From NCBI GenBank assembly GCA_023476565.1, contig JAMCVZ010000037.1:20123-84122 (forward strand): a DNA stretch of 64,000 nucleotides. Direction: 5' to 3'. Under the pieces are notes generated by a model, which ran no database searches, was not told where the DNA came from, and saw nothing but the letters and a program-made list of their open reading frames with translations. This DNA is from Nitrospirota bacterium (lineage in GTDB: Bacteria > Nitrospirota > Thermodesulfovibrionia > Thermodesulfovibrionales > Dissulfurispiraceae). Made by a program: the position numbers and the translations under genes. Positions 25,363-32,884 of the stretch are shown piece after piece. How positions within the stretch are numbered: position 1 is the stretch's first letter; each line of letters starts with the position of its first letter.

Positions 25363-26433
25363 TTAACGATCGGAAGGCTCGGAGGTTTTCAGCTCCGTTG
25401 GCTCAGGCCGGCTGTTTGAGCCTTCGCCAGAATCTTTCTTCTTATCCGGTGCAGGCTGCTGGATCTTTACTGCAGGGAAGCTCAGGTTGACCACTTCACC
25501 TTCTCCCCCGAGGTCTTTTATTTCCTTTCCATCATATTTCAGTGCTACCCCTGCGGCATTGCCTATTTTCAGAATGATATTTTTATCGGCCCCGAAATTT
25601 ACCTTTTCGCCGGGATTCAACGTCATCTCCCTTTTTTCAGAGCCGTCTATAATCACCCGGATCCAGGACTTGCCCGTAGCAGCGATATAAAGGCTGTGCT
25701 TCTTCGGCGCCGTGGTATTCTCTTTCTGCTCCGCGCCCCTGGCAGGGGCCTTTTCGTTTCCGCTTGCAGCGGGACTCTTCGCTGCTGTGTTGCTATCAGG
25801 TTTGGCAGGTGTACCCTGCGGGGGCCTGGGCGCCGTCTCATTCGAGCCCTTTGTTTCCGCCCGGCCTTTAGCCGCCTGTTCTCCGGGATTGTTTAAAGCA
25901 ACCGGAGGGTTCTGCGCCCCGGGAGCTTTGGCCTGCTGCTCCTGCAAAGGAGTAGGAACCGGCGGCGGCGCGCTCTCCTGCCGCGGGATAAGCGCATAAA
26001 CACCGATAGCAGCTACAACCAGAAGGAAGACCCATACTATCTTCCCCGGGAGAATACTTTTGCGGGGCTCCTCTTCAGACGGAAATTGAGTTTCATCGCT
26101 TTCACCCGAGATAATTTTCTTTATGAGCTCCAGATCATCATGGCTCTCTTGAGCGGAGATAAATACCGATGATTTCTCCACAGGCTCCTTCCCTTTGGCA
26201 GCCCTCTTATTTTCGAGGTACCGTTCATAAGGATTGAGTGCCGTATCAGATGGAATTCCAAGAAATTCGGCGTATTCCTTGATATAGCCTCTTGTATATA
26301 CCTCGACAGGGAGCTTCCCGTAGTCTTCTTCCTCTATCGACCTCAGGTAACTGCCTTTGATCCGCGTCACCTGGGCGATCTCGCGGATGTCCCTGCCGAG
26401 CGCTTCCCTTCGTTCTTTAAGTATACAAGACAT
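25363..26433 (-). CDS. RodZ-like protein: HTH, membrane helix and DUF4115 domain
   Basis: A 356-residue protein with an N-terminal Xre-like HTH_25 domain (1-75; LKERREALGRDIREIAQVTRIKGSYLRSIEE), a basic linker, one membrane helix (about 130-147), a long Pro/Ala/Lys-rich periplasmic linker (150-245) and a C-terminal DUF4115 beta domain (about 248-325; SWIRVIIDGSEKREMTLNPGE). RodZ proteins couple MreB filaments to the wall-synthesis machine. The start follows from the HTH alignment. A TATAAT box lies only 2 nt before this ATG, too close to act for this start; real promoter unknown. It is divergent from fabF. Confidence 0.85.
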   Translation of the reverse strand: MSCILKERREALGRDIREIAQVTRIKGSYLRSIEEEDYGKLPVEVYTRGYIKEYAEFLGIPSDTALNPYERYLENKRAAKGKEPVEKSSVFISAQESHDDLELIKKIISGESDETQFPSEEEPRKSILPGKIVWVFLLVVAAIGVYALIPRQESAPPPVPTPLQEQQAKAPGAQNPPVALNNPGEQAAKGRAETKGSNETAPRPPQGTPAKPDSNTAAKSPAASGNEKAPARGAEQKENTTAPKKHSLYIAATGKSWIRVIIDGSEKREMTLNPGEKVNFGADKNIILKIGNAAGVALKYDGKEIKDLGGEGEVVNLSFPAVKIQQPAPDKKKDSGEGSNSRPEPTELKTSEPSDR

Positions 26434-26494
26434 AATTATAAGTTACCACAACTCCCTTAATAAATAAAAGATATAAGCACTTGTAAACCATCTA

Positions 26495-26503
26495 TGCTAT
26501 CAT
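26495..26503 (+). promoter_or_regulatory. extended -10 box for fabF (leaderless candidate)
   Basis: TGC-TATCAT ends 9 nt before the ATG at 26512; the sequence between (AGTTTACA) has no Shine-Dalgarno. Transcription would begin at about the start codon. Confidence 0.45.
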
Positions 26504-26511
26504 AGTTTACA

Positions 26512-27819
26512 ATGAGACGCGTTGTAATTACAGGCATTGGTGCGGTTACTCCGCAGGCAAATAATTTCTCCGGTTCATGGGATCTCATTAAAAGAGGCAT
26601 GAGCGGTCTAAGCGCCATTACAAGGTTTGATGCCACCGGCCTGCCCTGGAAGATTGCAGGAGAGGTCAAAGGATTCAATGCCGCTTTGTACCTGGATGCA
26701 AAAGAGCGATTAAGGCTTGATCCTTTTGTACATTACGCCGCTGCCGCTGCTCTCATGGCTGCGGAAGACGCAGGATTGTTAAGACAGCCGGCAGTCCCCT
26801 GTCTACAGTCTCCGGTCAACAGCCTCAAACCTGTAAGCTCCGGTTACAAAAAGACTACGGACCGGGGACCGGGGACAGAGGACCGAAAGTTACTTGATTC
26901 TGCCGGGGTCATCATCGGTTCCAGTCGAGGCGGGATAACCACAATCGAAAGAGAGGCGGAAAAACTAAGCGCCAAATCCCGCATCTCGCCCTTCCTCATG
27001 CCTTCAACAACAATCATCATGGCAGCATCATACAGCGCCCGGAAGTTGGGCATTAAAGGGCACTGCCTCGGTATATCCAACGCATGCGCCTCAGGCACAA
27101 ACGCACTGGGAGAGGCCTTCAGGCTTATAAAATACGGGCACGCGGAGAAAGTGCTCGCAGGGGGAACAGAGGCCCCTTTGTGCAGGCTCTGTGTCGGGGG
27201 ATACGGGGTATCGGGTGCGCTTTCAAAAATAAATGATATCTCTGCAAGCAGGCCGTTCGAGCGCAAGCGACGCGGATTTGTTATTGCTGAAGGCGCTGCT
27301 GTCATGGTGCTTGAAGAATACGAATCCGCGCTGCGGAGAGGCGCAAGAATATACGCTGAAATTGCCGGATACGGCAATACTACGGACGCATATCACATGA
27401 CAAAGCCCGACGTCGGGGGTGAAGCAAGGGCAATGTATGCTGCACTTGAAGATGCGGGCATTTCACCTGAAGATATCGATTATATCAATGCACACGGCAC
27501 ATCGACAGTGCTCGGTGACAAGGCTGAAACGGAAGCGATCAAAATGGTTTTTAAAGACAGGGCAGGTGAAATTCCTGTAAGCTCGGTTAAGTCTATGACA
27601 GGCCATATGCTCGCGGCATCAGGCGCATTTGAAGCGGCATGCACTGCCATGAGCATTAAAGAGGGTGTGCTCCCTCCAACGATCAACCTCAAAGAAAAGG
27701 ACCCTGAGTGCAATATCAATGTAATCACTGAAAAGCAGAAGGCACGAATCAATTTCGCCATTTCCAACTCATTCGGCTTCGGCGGTGTAAATGCAGTGCT
27801 TGTTTTGAAAAAGTGCTGA
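26512..27819 (+). CDS. fabF: beta-ketoacyl-ACP synthase II with in-frame repeat insertion
   Basis: A 435-residue condensing enzyme of fatty-acid elongation. Catalytic Cys in SNACASGTNALG, His residues in NAHGTSTVLGD and SMTGHMLAASG, and the C-terminal NSFGFGGVNAVLV are all intact. It is about 22 residues longer than usual because residues about 94-126 hold a low-complexity insert whose DNA (26792-26893) contains inverted copies of GTCCCC/GGGGAC and duplicated ACCGGGG units. The insert lies in a loop before GVIIGSSRGG and keeps the frame. The gene is separate from the sphingolipid-like genes that converge on it, but could supply acyl chains to them (inference). Confidence 0.93.
   Translation: MRRVVITGIGAVTPQANNFSGSWDLIKRGMSGLSAITRFDATGLPWKIAGEVKGFNAALYLDAKERLRLDPFVHYAAAAALMAAEDAGLLRQPAVPCLQSPVNSLKPVSSGYKKTTDRGPGTEDRKLLDSAGVIIGSSRGGITTIEREAEKLSAKSRISPFLMPSTTIIMAASYSARKLGIKGHCLGISNACASGTNALGEAFRLIKYGHAEKVLAGGTEAPLCRLCVGGYGVSGALSKINDISASRPFERKRRGFVIAEGAAVMVLEEYESALRRGARIYAEIAGYGNTTDAYHMTKPDVGGEARAMYAALEDAGISPEDIDYINAHGTSTVLGDKAETEAIKMVFKDRAGEIPVSSVKSMTGHMLAASGAFEAACTAMSIKEGVLPPTINLKEKDPECNINVITEKQKARINFAISNSFGFGGVNAVLVLKKC
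26792..26893 (+). repeat. in-frame repeat insertion inside fabF
   Basis: About 100 bases encoding residues 94-126 with short duplicated and inverted units (CAGTCCCCTGTCTACAG against GACCGGGGACAGAGGAC). Not part of the normal family sequence. Edges are approximate. Confidence 0.6.
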
Positions 27820-27830
27820 AGATCGGAAGC

Positions 27831-27902
27831 GCGGGAGATGTCGCGTTTATCGTTTCGTATCTCTTTCACCTTGTAAATGCGAAGGCTTTTTAAATCTCCC
27901 GC
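27831..27902. terminator. long two-way hairpin between convergent genes
   Basis: GCGGGAGAT (27831-27839) pairs with ATCTCCCGC (27894-27902), and inside it TCGCGTTTA pairs with TAAATGCGA (one wobble). It separates fabF (+) from the acyltransferase gene (-) and probably ends both transcripts. Confidence 0.6.
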
Positions 27903-27903
27903 T

Positions 27904-29022
27904 CTATTGAATGTTCTTCTCATAAATCCTGTATCTCTTATACAACGGGGCGCCGAACATTTCTGCAATCCTTATGACCGATATATTATTCTCAAGAACC
28001 CACGAGAATTCTATCTTCCTGTAGCCGCCCTTCATGATGCCTTTGAAGCCCTCTTTAAAGAGCAGCGCATCGACGCCCCTGTTCCTGTATTCCGGTTTGA
28101 TCCCGTACAGAAGCAATCTGAGGGAGGTGATCTTCCTCGAATAGTAGAGCGCCTTCAGTATCGTGACCGGGTTCAGCTTGCCGCCCATCTGTTTCAGGAC
28201 AAAATTAAAATCAGGGATCAGTCCCAGAAACCCTATCGGTTTACCATCCTTTTCAGCGATAAGCGTCAATTCCGGTACGACGAGCGGTTTCAGCCTTCCG
28301 GCGCTGTATACAAGTTCCTCGTCGGGAATCGGGATAAATCCCCAGTTTTCTTTCCACGCCGAATTGTAGATATCCTTAAACACCATCATATCGGCCGTAA
28401 AATCTTTTTTACTTACCGGTCTGACCTTGATCCCCTTTTTCTCAGCCAGTGCTGCAACGCGCAGGACCTTATCCGGCAGACTGTCCTTGAAGTCATAGAG
28501 AAACGCGAGCAGGTCCTTTGACTTCACCAGCCCCAGGCCGTTCATCTGATCGTTGTAATACGGCTTGTTGTAAGGGGTCATGAGCATCGGCGGTTTGTCA
28601 AAACCCTCTATCAGGAACCCGCACTCCTCATTGGTCGAAAAGTTCATCGGCCCGCGCATGATCGTCATCCCGTGGTCTTTCAGCTCATCATGCGCCCTGT
28701 TCATCAGGGCGCCGGCAACTGCCGATTCATCGATGCACTCGAAAAAACCGAAAAAACCCGCCTTTTCATTGTGGATTTTTATATGCTGCCGGTCGATGAC
28801 GGAAGCTATGCGGCCAACAACCCTGCCGGCCTTTATTGCAAGAAAGAACTTGACATCCGCGTGCCTGATAAAGGGATTTTTCTCGCTGAAATGGACCATC
28901 ATATCCCGGGTCAGTTGGGGAACATAGAAATCATCACCGGAATAGAGCGACAGGGGAAACTCTGCAAATGCACGGAGGTCCTGCTTTGTCCTGGCCTCTT
29001 TTATAGCAACGGCCGGTCCCAA
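27904..29022 (-). CDS. GNAT-fold acyltransferase, candidate bacterial ceramide synthase
   Basis: A 372-residue protein made of two GNAT-like halves, with GPMNFSTNEECGFLIEGFD and YNKPYYNDQMNGLGLVKSKD in the centre and YGIKPEYRNRGVDALLF (acyl-CoA binding type) toward the end. It starts at TTG 29022, 34 bases behind the serine-palmitoyltransferase-like gene and on the same strand. In sphingolipid-making Gram-negative bacteria such as Caulobacter the enzyme that N-acylates the sphingoid base is a GNAT-type protein encoded near spt and an SDR gene; the same trio occurs here. I therefore propose ceramide synthase. The alternative is an uncharacterised N-acyltransferase acting on another amine. Sequence level support is moderate. 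Confidence 0.65.
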   Translation of the reverse strand: MGPAVAIKEARTKQDLRAFAEFPLSLYSGDDFYVPQLTRDMMVHFSEKNPFIRHADVKFFLAIKAGRVVGRIASVIDRQHIKIHNEKAGFFGFFECIDESAVAGALMNRAHDELKDHGMTIMRGPMNFSTNEECGFLIEGFDKPPMLMTPYNKPYYNDQMNGLGLVKSKDLLAFLYDFKDSLPDKVLRVAALAEKKGIKVRPVSKKDFTADMMVFKDIYNSAWKENWGFIPIPDEELVYSAGRLKPLVVPELTLIAEKDGKPIGFLGLIPDFNFVLKQMGGKLNPVTILKALYYSRKITSLRLLLYGIKPEYRNRGVDALLFKEGFKGIMKGGYRKIEFSWVLENNISVIRIAEMFGAPLYKRYRIYEKNIQ

Positions 29023-29056
29023 AAAAAGAGCTCTCAGGATTTTTTCGGACGAACGA

Positions 29057-30247
29057 TCATATCAGGCCTATGGCCTTCCCGACTTTCTTGAATGCCTCGA
29101 GCACCTTGTCCAGATGATCATCAGTGTGGGTAGCCATATAACTCGTCCTGATAAGGGCCTTCCCCGGAGGCACTGCAGGAGAGACCGCAACATTGGCGAA
29201 AACGCCCTCCTCCTGGAGCATGATGATCATTTTGAATGCGACCTCATCCTCCCCGACGGTAATGGGTATTATGGGCGTCCGGCTCGGCCCGATCTTGAAG
29301 CCGAGCTCTTTAAACCCCCCCAGCATTTTATGGGTATTCTTCCAGAGCATTTCCAGCCTCTCCGGCTCGTTTTCTATAATATCCACTGCCGCACTGACTG
29401 CGGCTACCGAAGCGGGCGGCGGGCTCGCGCTGAATATCAGGGCCCGTGCAAAATGCTTTATATAATGAATGACGTCATCGTCTCCTGCAATGAAACCGCC
29501 GATAGAGGCCAGGGACTTGCTGTAAGTACCCATAATAAGGTCGACCTCATCCTCAAGCCCGAAGTGTTCCGCAGTCCCCCTGCCGGTCTTCCCCAGAACA
29601 CCGATCCCGTGGGCATCATCAACCATAAGCCGTGCACCGTGCTTTTTTGTCACTTTCAGCGCCCCGGGCAGATCTATGATATCGCCCTCCATGCTGAAGA
29701 CCCCGTCAACGACGACGAGCTTCCCCCTGCCGTTGATTTCGGTGAGTACCCTTTCGAGGTCGGCCATATCATTATGCTTGAATCTCTTCACTTCTCCGTA
29801 AGACAGCCTGCATCCGTCGACAATGCTGGCGTGGTCCATCTTATCCATGATAACGATATCGTCTTTTCCGACAAGGGCGGATATCACTCCGAGATTCACC
29901 TGAAACCCCGTGGAAAACACCAGTGCGGCCTCTTTCCTCATAAAGCGGGCGAGCTTCTCTTCCAGTTTGACATGGATATCGAGTGTGCCGTTGAGAAACC
30001 TTGAGCCGGCGCAGCCCGTGCCGTATTTTTTTACTGCTTCAATAGCGGCCTCTTTCACCTTCGGATGATTCGTCAGTCCGAGATAATTATTCGAACCGAC
30101 CATAACCATCTTTTTGCCGTTTATGAATACCTCGGGGTCCTGAGCGCTTTCTATGACCCTGAAGAACGGATAGACCCCGGCTTCCTGCAATTGCCTGGCA
30201 GTATTGAATTTAAAGCACTTCTCGAATATATCGGTAGTTCCCGTCAT
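29057..30247 (-). CDS. spt: PLP-dependent alpha-oxoamine synthase, serine-palmitoyltransferase-like
   Basis: A 396-residue fold-type I PLP enzyme. The PLP Lys is in [13 protein letters not shown] (about residue 232) and the cofactor Asp/His in [12 protein letters not shown]. The start is the ATG at 30247, which overlaps the stop of the SDR gene as ATGA. The N-terminal region [11 protein letters not shown] and [36 protein letters not shown] resemble Bacteroides-type serine palmitoyltransferases more than BioF or KBL as I remember them. It would join serine and a long acyl-CoA or acyl-ACP to 3-ketosphinganine. KBL or BioF remain alternatives, but there is no biotin or threonine gene nearby and the neighbours fit sphingolipid synthesis. 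Confidence 0.75.
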   Translation of the reverse strand: MTGTTDIFEKCFKFNTARQLQEAGVYPFFRVIESAQDPEVFINGKKMVMVGSNNYLGLTNHPKVKEAAIEAVKKYGTGCAGSRFLNGTLDIHVKLEEKLARFMRKEAALVFSTGFQVNLGVISALVGKDDIVIMDKMDHASIVDGCRLSYGEVKRFKHNDMADLERVLTEINGRGKLVVVDGVFSMEGDIIDLPGALKVTKKHGARLMVDDAHGIGVLGKTGRGTAEHFGLEDEVDLIMGTYSKSLASIGGFIAGDDDVIHYIKHFARALIFSASPPPASVAAVSAAVDIIENEPERLEMLWKNTHKMLGGFKELGFKIGPSRTPIIPITVGEDEVAFKMIIMLQEEGVFANVAVSPAVPPGKALIRTSYMATHTDDHLDKVLEAFKKVGKAIGLI

Positions 30248-31206
30248 AGCCACTGATGGATCCTGTACCAGTCTGCCGTCCATTTCGCTCCTTCCTTCAT
30301 TTTCACCTTCGGCTCAAACTTCAGCTTCGCCATCGCCTTTGATGTATCGCAAATCCAGTGTGAATGTCTCATTTCCCTGATCTTGTCGCTGTTTATTATG
30401 CTCACGCCCTTTATTCTTTCTGATATAAAACCCAGGACCGGCATGACGAACCTGGGGATGCTCAGCCTGACCGGCCGCTTCTGGACCGCTTCGGATATCG
30501 CATCGATAATATCATCCGTAGAGTAGATATTACCATCAGACATGAAAAAAATCTCCCCTTGGGCATTTTCATCCGATGCGGAGAGTATTATACCATGTAT
30601 CAGGTCCTCGACATAGAGAAAAGAATAAGAGCCTTTCCCCCAGTAGGGGATCACCCCTGACTTCACCATCCTGAAAAATACCAGCACATCCCTGTCGCGC
30701 GGGCCGTATACGGCAGGGGGCCTGATGATCGTTACCGGTAATTTCTCCCTGCATCCATATACTATCCTTTCACCTTCCAGTTTAGTTTTGCCGTAAACGG
30801 AAACAGGCGCCGCCGTGCAGTCTTCCTTCAAGGGTTCCCCGTCTGCGCTCGGACCCGCTGCAGCAAGACTGCTCAGATAAACGAAGCGCCTGATACCGGG
30901 GTTATACTCAAGCACGGCTTTCAGTATATTGTCCGTACCTTTGACGTTGACACCGAAAGAATCGGCCTCGCAGCAGGCCTTTGTCAATCCTGCCAGGTGG
31001 AAAATATAATCAACGTCTTTAACGGCAGCAGACAGCGATTCCTTTTCAGTGCAATCGCCCCTTACAAGCCTGACCGGCAAATCTTCAATATAATGCAGTT
31101 TCGACGTACCCCTTACAAGACAGGTAACATCGAAGCCCTCTCTTACAAGGGCGTCGACAAGATGGCTTCCGATAAATCCGGTTGCTCCTGTGACAAGGGC
31201 TTTCAT
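30244..31206 (-). CDS. extended-SDR NAD(P)-dependent reductase/epimerase, CerR-like candidate
   Basis: A 320-residue Rossmann enzyme with [19 protein letters not shown] at the N-terminus, the catalytic VYGKTK (YxxxK) and YGPRDRDVL. It is first in the operon with spt (4-base overlap) and the GNAT gene. In Caulobacter an extended SDR (CerR) reduces the keto group during ceramide synthesis, so that role is inferred here. On sequence alone it could also be a sugar epimerase/dehydratase. It begins 37 bases downstream of the nfeD gene end. Confidence 0.7.
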   Translation of the reverse strand: MKALVTGATGFIGSHLVDALVREGFDVTCLVRGTSKLHYIEDLPVRLVRGDCTEKESLSAAVKDVDYIFHLAGLTKACCEADSFGVNVKGTDNILKAVLEYNPGIRRFVYLSSLAAAGPSADGEPLKEDCTAAPVSVYGKTKLEGERIVYGCREKLPVTIIRPPAVYGPRDRDVLVFFRMVKSGVIPYWGKGSYSFLYVEDLIHGIILSASDENAQGEIFFMSDGNIYSTDDIIDAISEAVQKRPVRLSIPRFVMPVLGFISERIKGVSIINSDKIREMRHSHWICDTSKAMAKLKFEPKVKMKEGAKWTADWYRIHQWL

Positions 31207-31243
31207 AAATAGTGTCTATTGTATGTAAGGTCAGGCATTTTTT

Positions 31244-32593
31244 TCAAGAAGTCCGAAGCTCCTTCACCTTGACTTTTAAGCCTTTGACCTCTTCCACGAC
31301 AACCCGTGCGCCTTTCCGTATGACGTCATCCGCGTACGCGGACCAGATCTCACCGTGCACAAAAACCATGCCCCCGTCCGGAGTGACATCCGTTTTTGCC
31401 ACACCCTCAAGGCCGACAAGACCCTCAGTTCCGGTAACGGGCTTTCTCCTGTATGCCTTGTAAGCAAGCCTGAAGGTGAAGATGAAAAACAGGGCCGTAA
31501 CAAGAGCCGCGGGAAGGACTATGGCAAGGGAGAGTTTATAGAACGGCGCCGATGATTCAAAAAGCATCAGCGAGCCGAGTACAAGCGATGTTATGCCGCC
31601 GATCGTCAGTAAACCGTGGGAAATTATCTTTACCTCGAGAACGAAGAGGATAATCCCGAGGACAATCAAAAGGAGGCCGGCATAGTTGACCGGAAGCGTC
31701 TGTAGCGCATAGAACCCGAGGATAAGGCAGATGCCGCCGACAACTCCGGGGAAGATCGCTCCGGGATTGGTCAATTCGAAAAACAGGCCGTAGAATCCCA
31801 GGAGCATGAGTATGTAAGCGACGTTCGGATTGCTGATCAGATCGAGGATTTTATCCCTGATGCCCATTTCATGCTCGATGATTTTGGCGTGGGCTGTTCT
31901 GAGGACTTTTTCTCCGGATGCTGTTTTCACCGTTCTACCGTCCACCCCGGAAAGCAACGAGCCCGTATCCCGTGCGATCAGGTCGATAACATTCTGCTTG
32001 AGCGCTTCCGTATCCGTTATGGAAACGCTCTTCCTTACCGCCTCTTCGGCCCATTCGGCATTCCGCCCGCGTTCATGCGCGATCGACCTTATATAGGCCG
32101 CCGCGTCATTCGTCGCCTTATCGGACATCACCTTATCCATCTTCCCGCCCATTGAAACGGGATGCGCGGCGCCTATGTTCGTTCCGGGGGCCATCGCGGC
32201 AACATGCGCTGCCATGGTGATAAAGACCCCCGCCGATGCCGCCCTGGCGCCGCTCGGCGCAACGAAAACAATGACCGGCACACCCGAGCTGATGATGCCC
32301 CTGACAATATCCCTCATCGATGTATCGAGTCCTCCGGGGGTATCGAGTTTTATAACCAGGGCTTCAATGCGCTCACGAGTTTTTTTGCCCTGAAGCTTTG
32401 CGGCGTTTATTTCGTCTGCCATTCTGATCGAGGCGCCGATATACTCCGCTGCAACAGGGTTGATGATGCCGTTGACCGTAATGACCATAACCTCCCTCTT
32501 CTCCGGAAGGTTGTCTGAGGGCACTGCCGGCAGGCATGGTGAACTGAGAAAAGCCGGAAATATGAAGACAAGAAAAATCAGCCTTTTATGCAT
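31244..32593 (-). CDS. nfeD: NfeD-type membrane-bound ClpP-class serine protease
   Basis: A 449-residue protein with signal peptide (1-23), a ClpP-like protease domain (about 33-235; KLDTPGGLDTSMRDIV, catalytic Ser in PSGARAASAGVFI, and a Lys after it), four to five membrane helices (about 245-375) and a C-terminal OB-fold NfeD domain (about 385-445). Partner stomatin-like genes are often adjacent in other genomes but none is seen here. The ATG stands 6 nt behind a TATAAT box without Shine-Dalgarno. Its relation to the downstream sphingolipid-like genes is only by position; a role in membrane-protein quality control is the family expectation. Confidence 0.92.
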   Translation of the reverse strand: MHKRLIFLVFIFPAFLSSPCLPAVPSDNLPEKREVMVITVNGIINPVAAEYIGASIRMADEINAAKLQGKKTRERIEALVIKLDTPGGLDTSMRDIVRGIISSGVPVIVFVAPSGARAASAGVFITMAAHVAAMAPGTNIGAAHPVSMGGKMDKVMSDKATNDAAAYIRSIAHERGRNAEWAEEAVRKSVSITDTEALKQNVIDLIARDTGSLLSGVDGRTVKTASGEKVLRTAHAKIIEHEMGIRDKILDLISNPNVAYILMLLGFYGLFFELTNPGAIFPGVVGGICLILGFYALQTLPVNYAGLLLIVLGIILFVLEVKIISHGLLTIGGITSLVLGSLMLFESSAPFYKLSLAIVLPAALVTALFFIFTFRLAYKAYRRKPVTGTEGLVGLEGVAKTDVTPDGGMVFVHGEIWSAYADDVIRKGARVVVEEVKGLKVKVKELRTS

Positions 32594-32598
32594 ATGGC

Positions 32599-32607
32599 AT
32601 TATAACA
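32599..32607 (-). promoter_or_regulatory. extended -10 box for nfeD (leaderless candidate)
   Basis: Minus strand TGT-TATAAT ends 6 nt before the ATG at 32593, with GCCAT between. A perfect -10 with the extended TG motif; no ribosome site follows. Confidence 0.5.
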
Positions 32608-32738
32608 CAACAAACAATCTTGAAAATGTAGGCAAAAACAGTGTCAGTGTTTAGTGTCAGTGTCAGTGAAGAGTGCCATTCCCATCTCTTTAGAAGCCCT
32701 TCGATGATATCCGAGGTGATTTTTTCTCGTCGTGTCTC

Positions 32739-32751
32739 GGGGACAGTCCCC
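32739..32751. repeat. GGGGACAGTCCCC palindromic repeat
   Basis: Isolated copy of the palindrome that also occurs at 38047, 38513-38582 and 50202-50324. Non-coding, between nfeD and the GGDEF-EAL gene. A preceding stretch near 32641-32670 repeats GTGTCAGT units. Confidence 0.7.
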
Positions 32752-32760
32752 TCGGTGTTG

Positions 32761-32831
32761 CTGTCATTGCGAGGGAAGGATTCCCGAAACAATCTCACGG
32801 CAAGCTTCTTCGCTTCGCTGCCGAATGACAG
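32761..32831. repeat. dispersed palindromic repeat, CTGTCATT...AATGACAG type
   Basis: Terminal inverted repeats CTGTCATT (32761-32768) and AATGACAG (32824-32831) around GCGAGGGAAGGATTCCCGAA-like sequence. Same family as 8233-8293. Non-coding. Confidence 0.65.
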
Positions 32832-32884
32832 ACTTATTCCATGTATTTCTGAAACCCCACACTATGCGCTTTGTCTTTAAAGAA

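Noticed and set aside
26433..26450. TATAAT box just before the rodZ-like ATG
   Set aside because: Only two bases from the ATG; transcription would start inside the gene.
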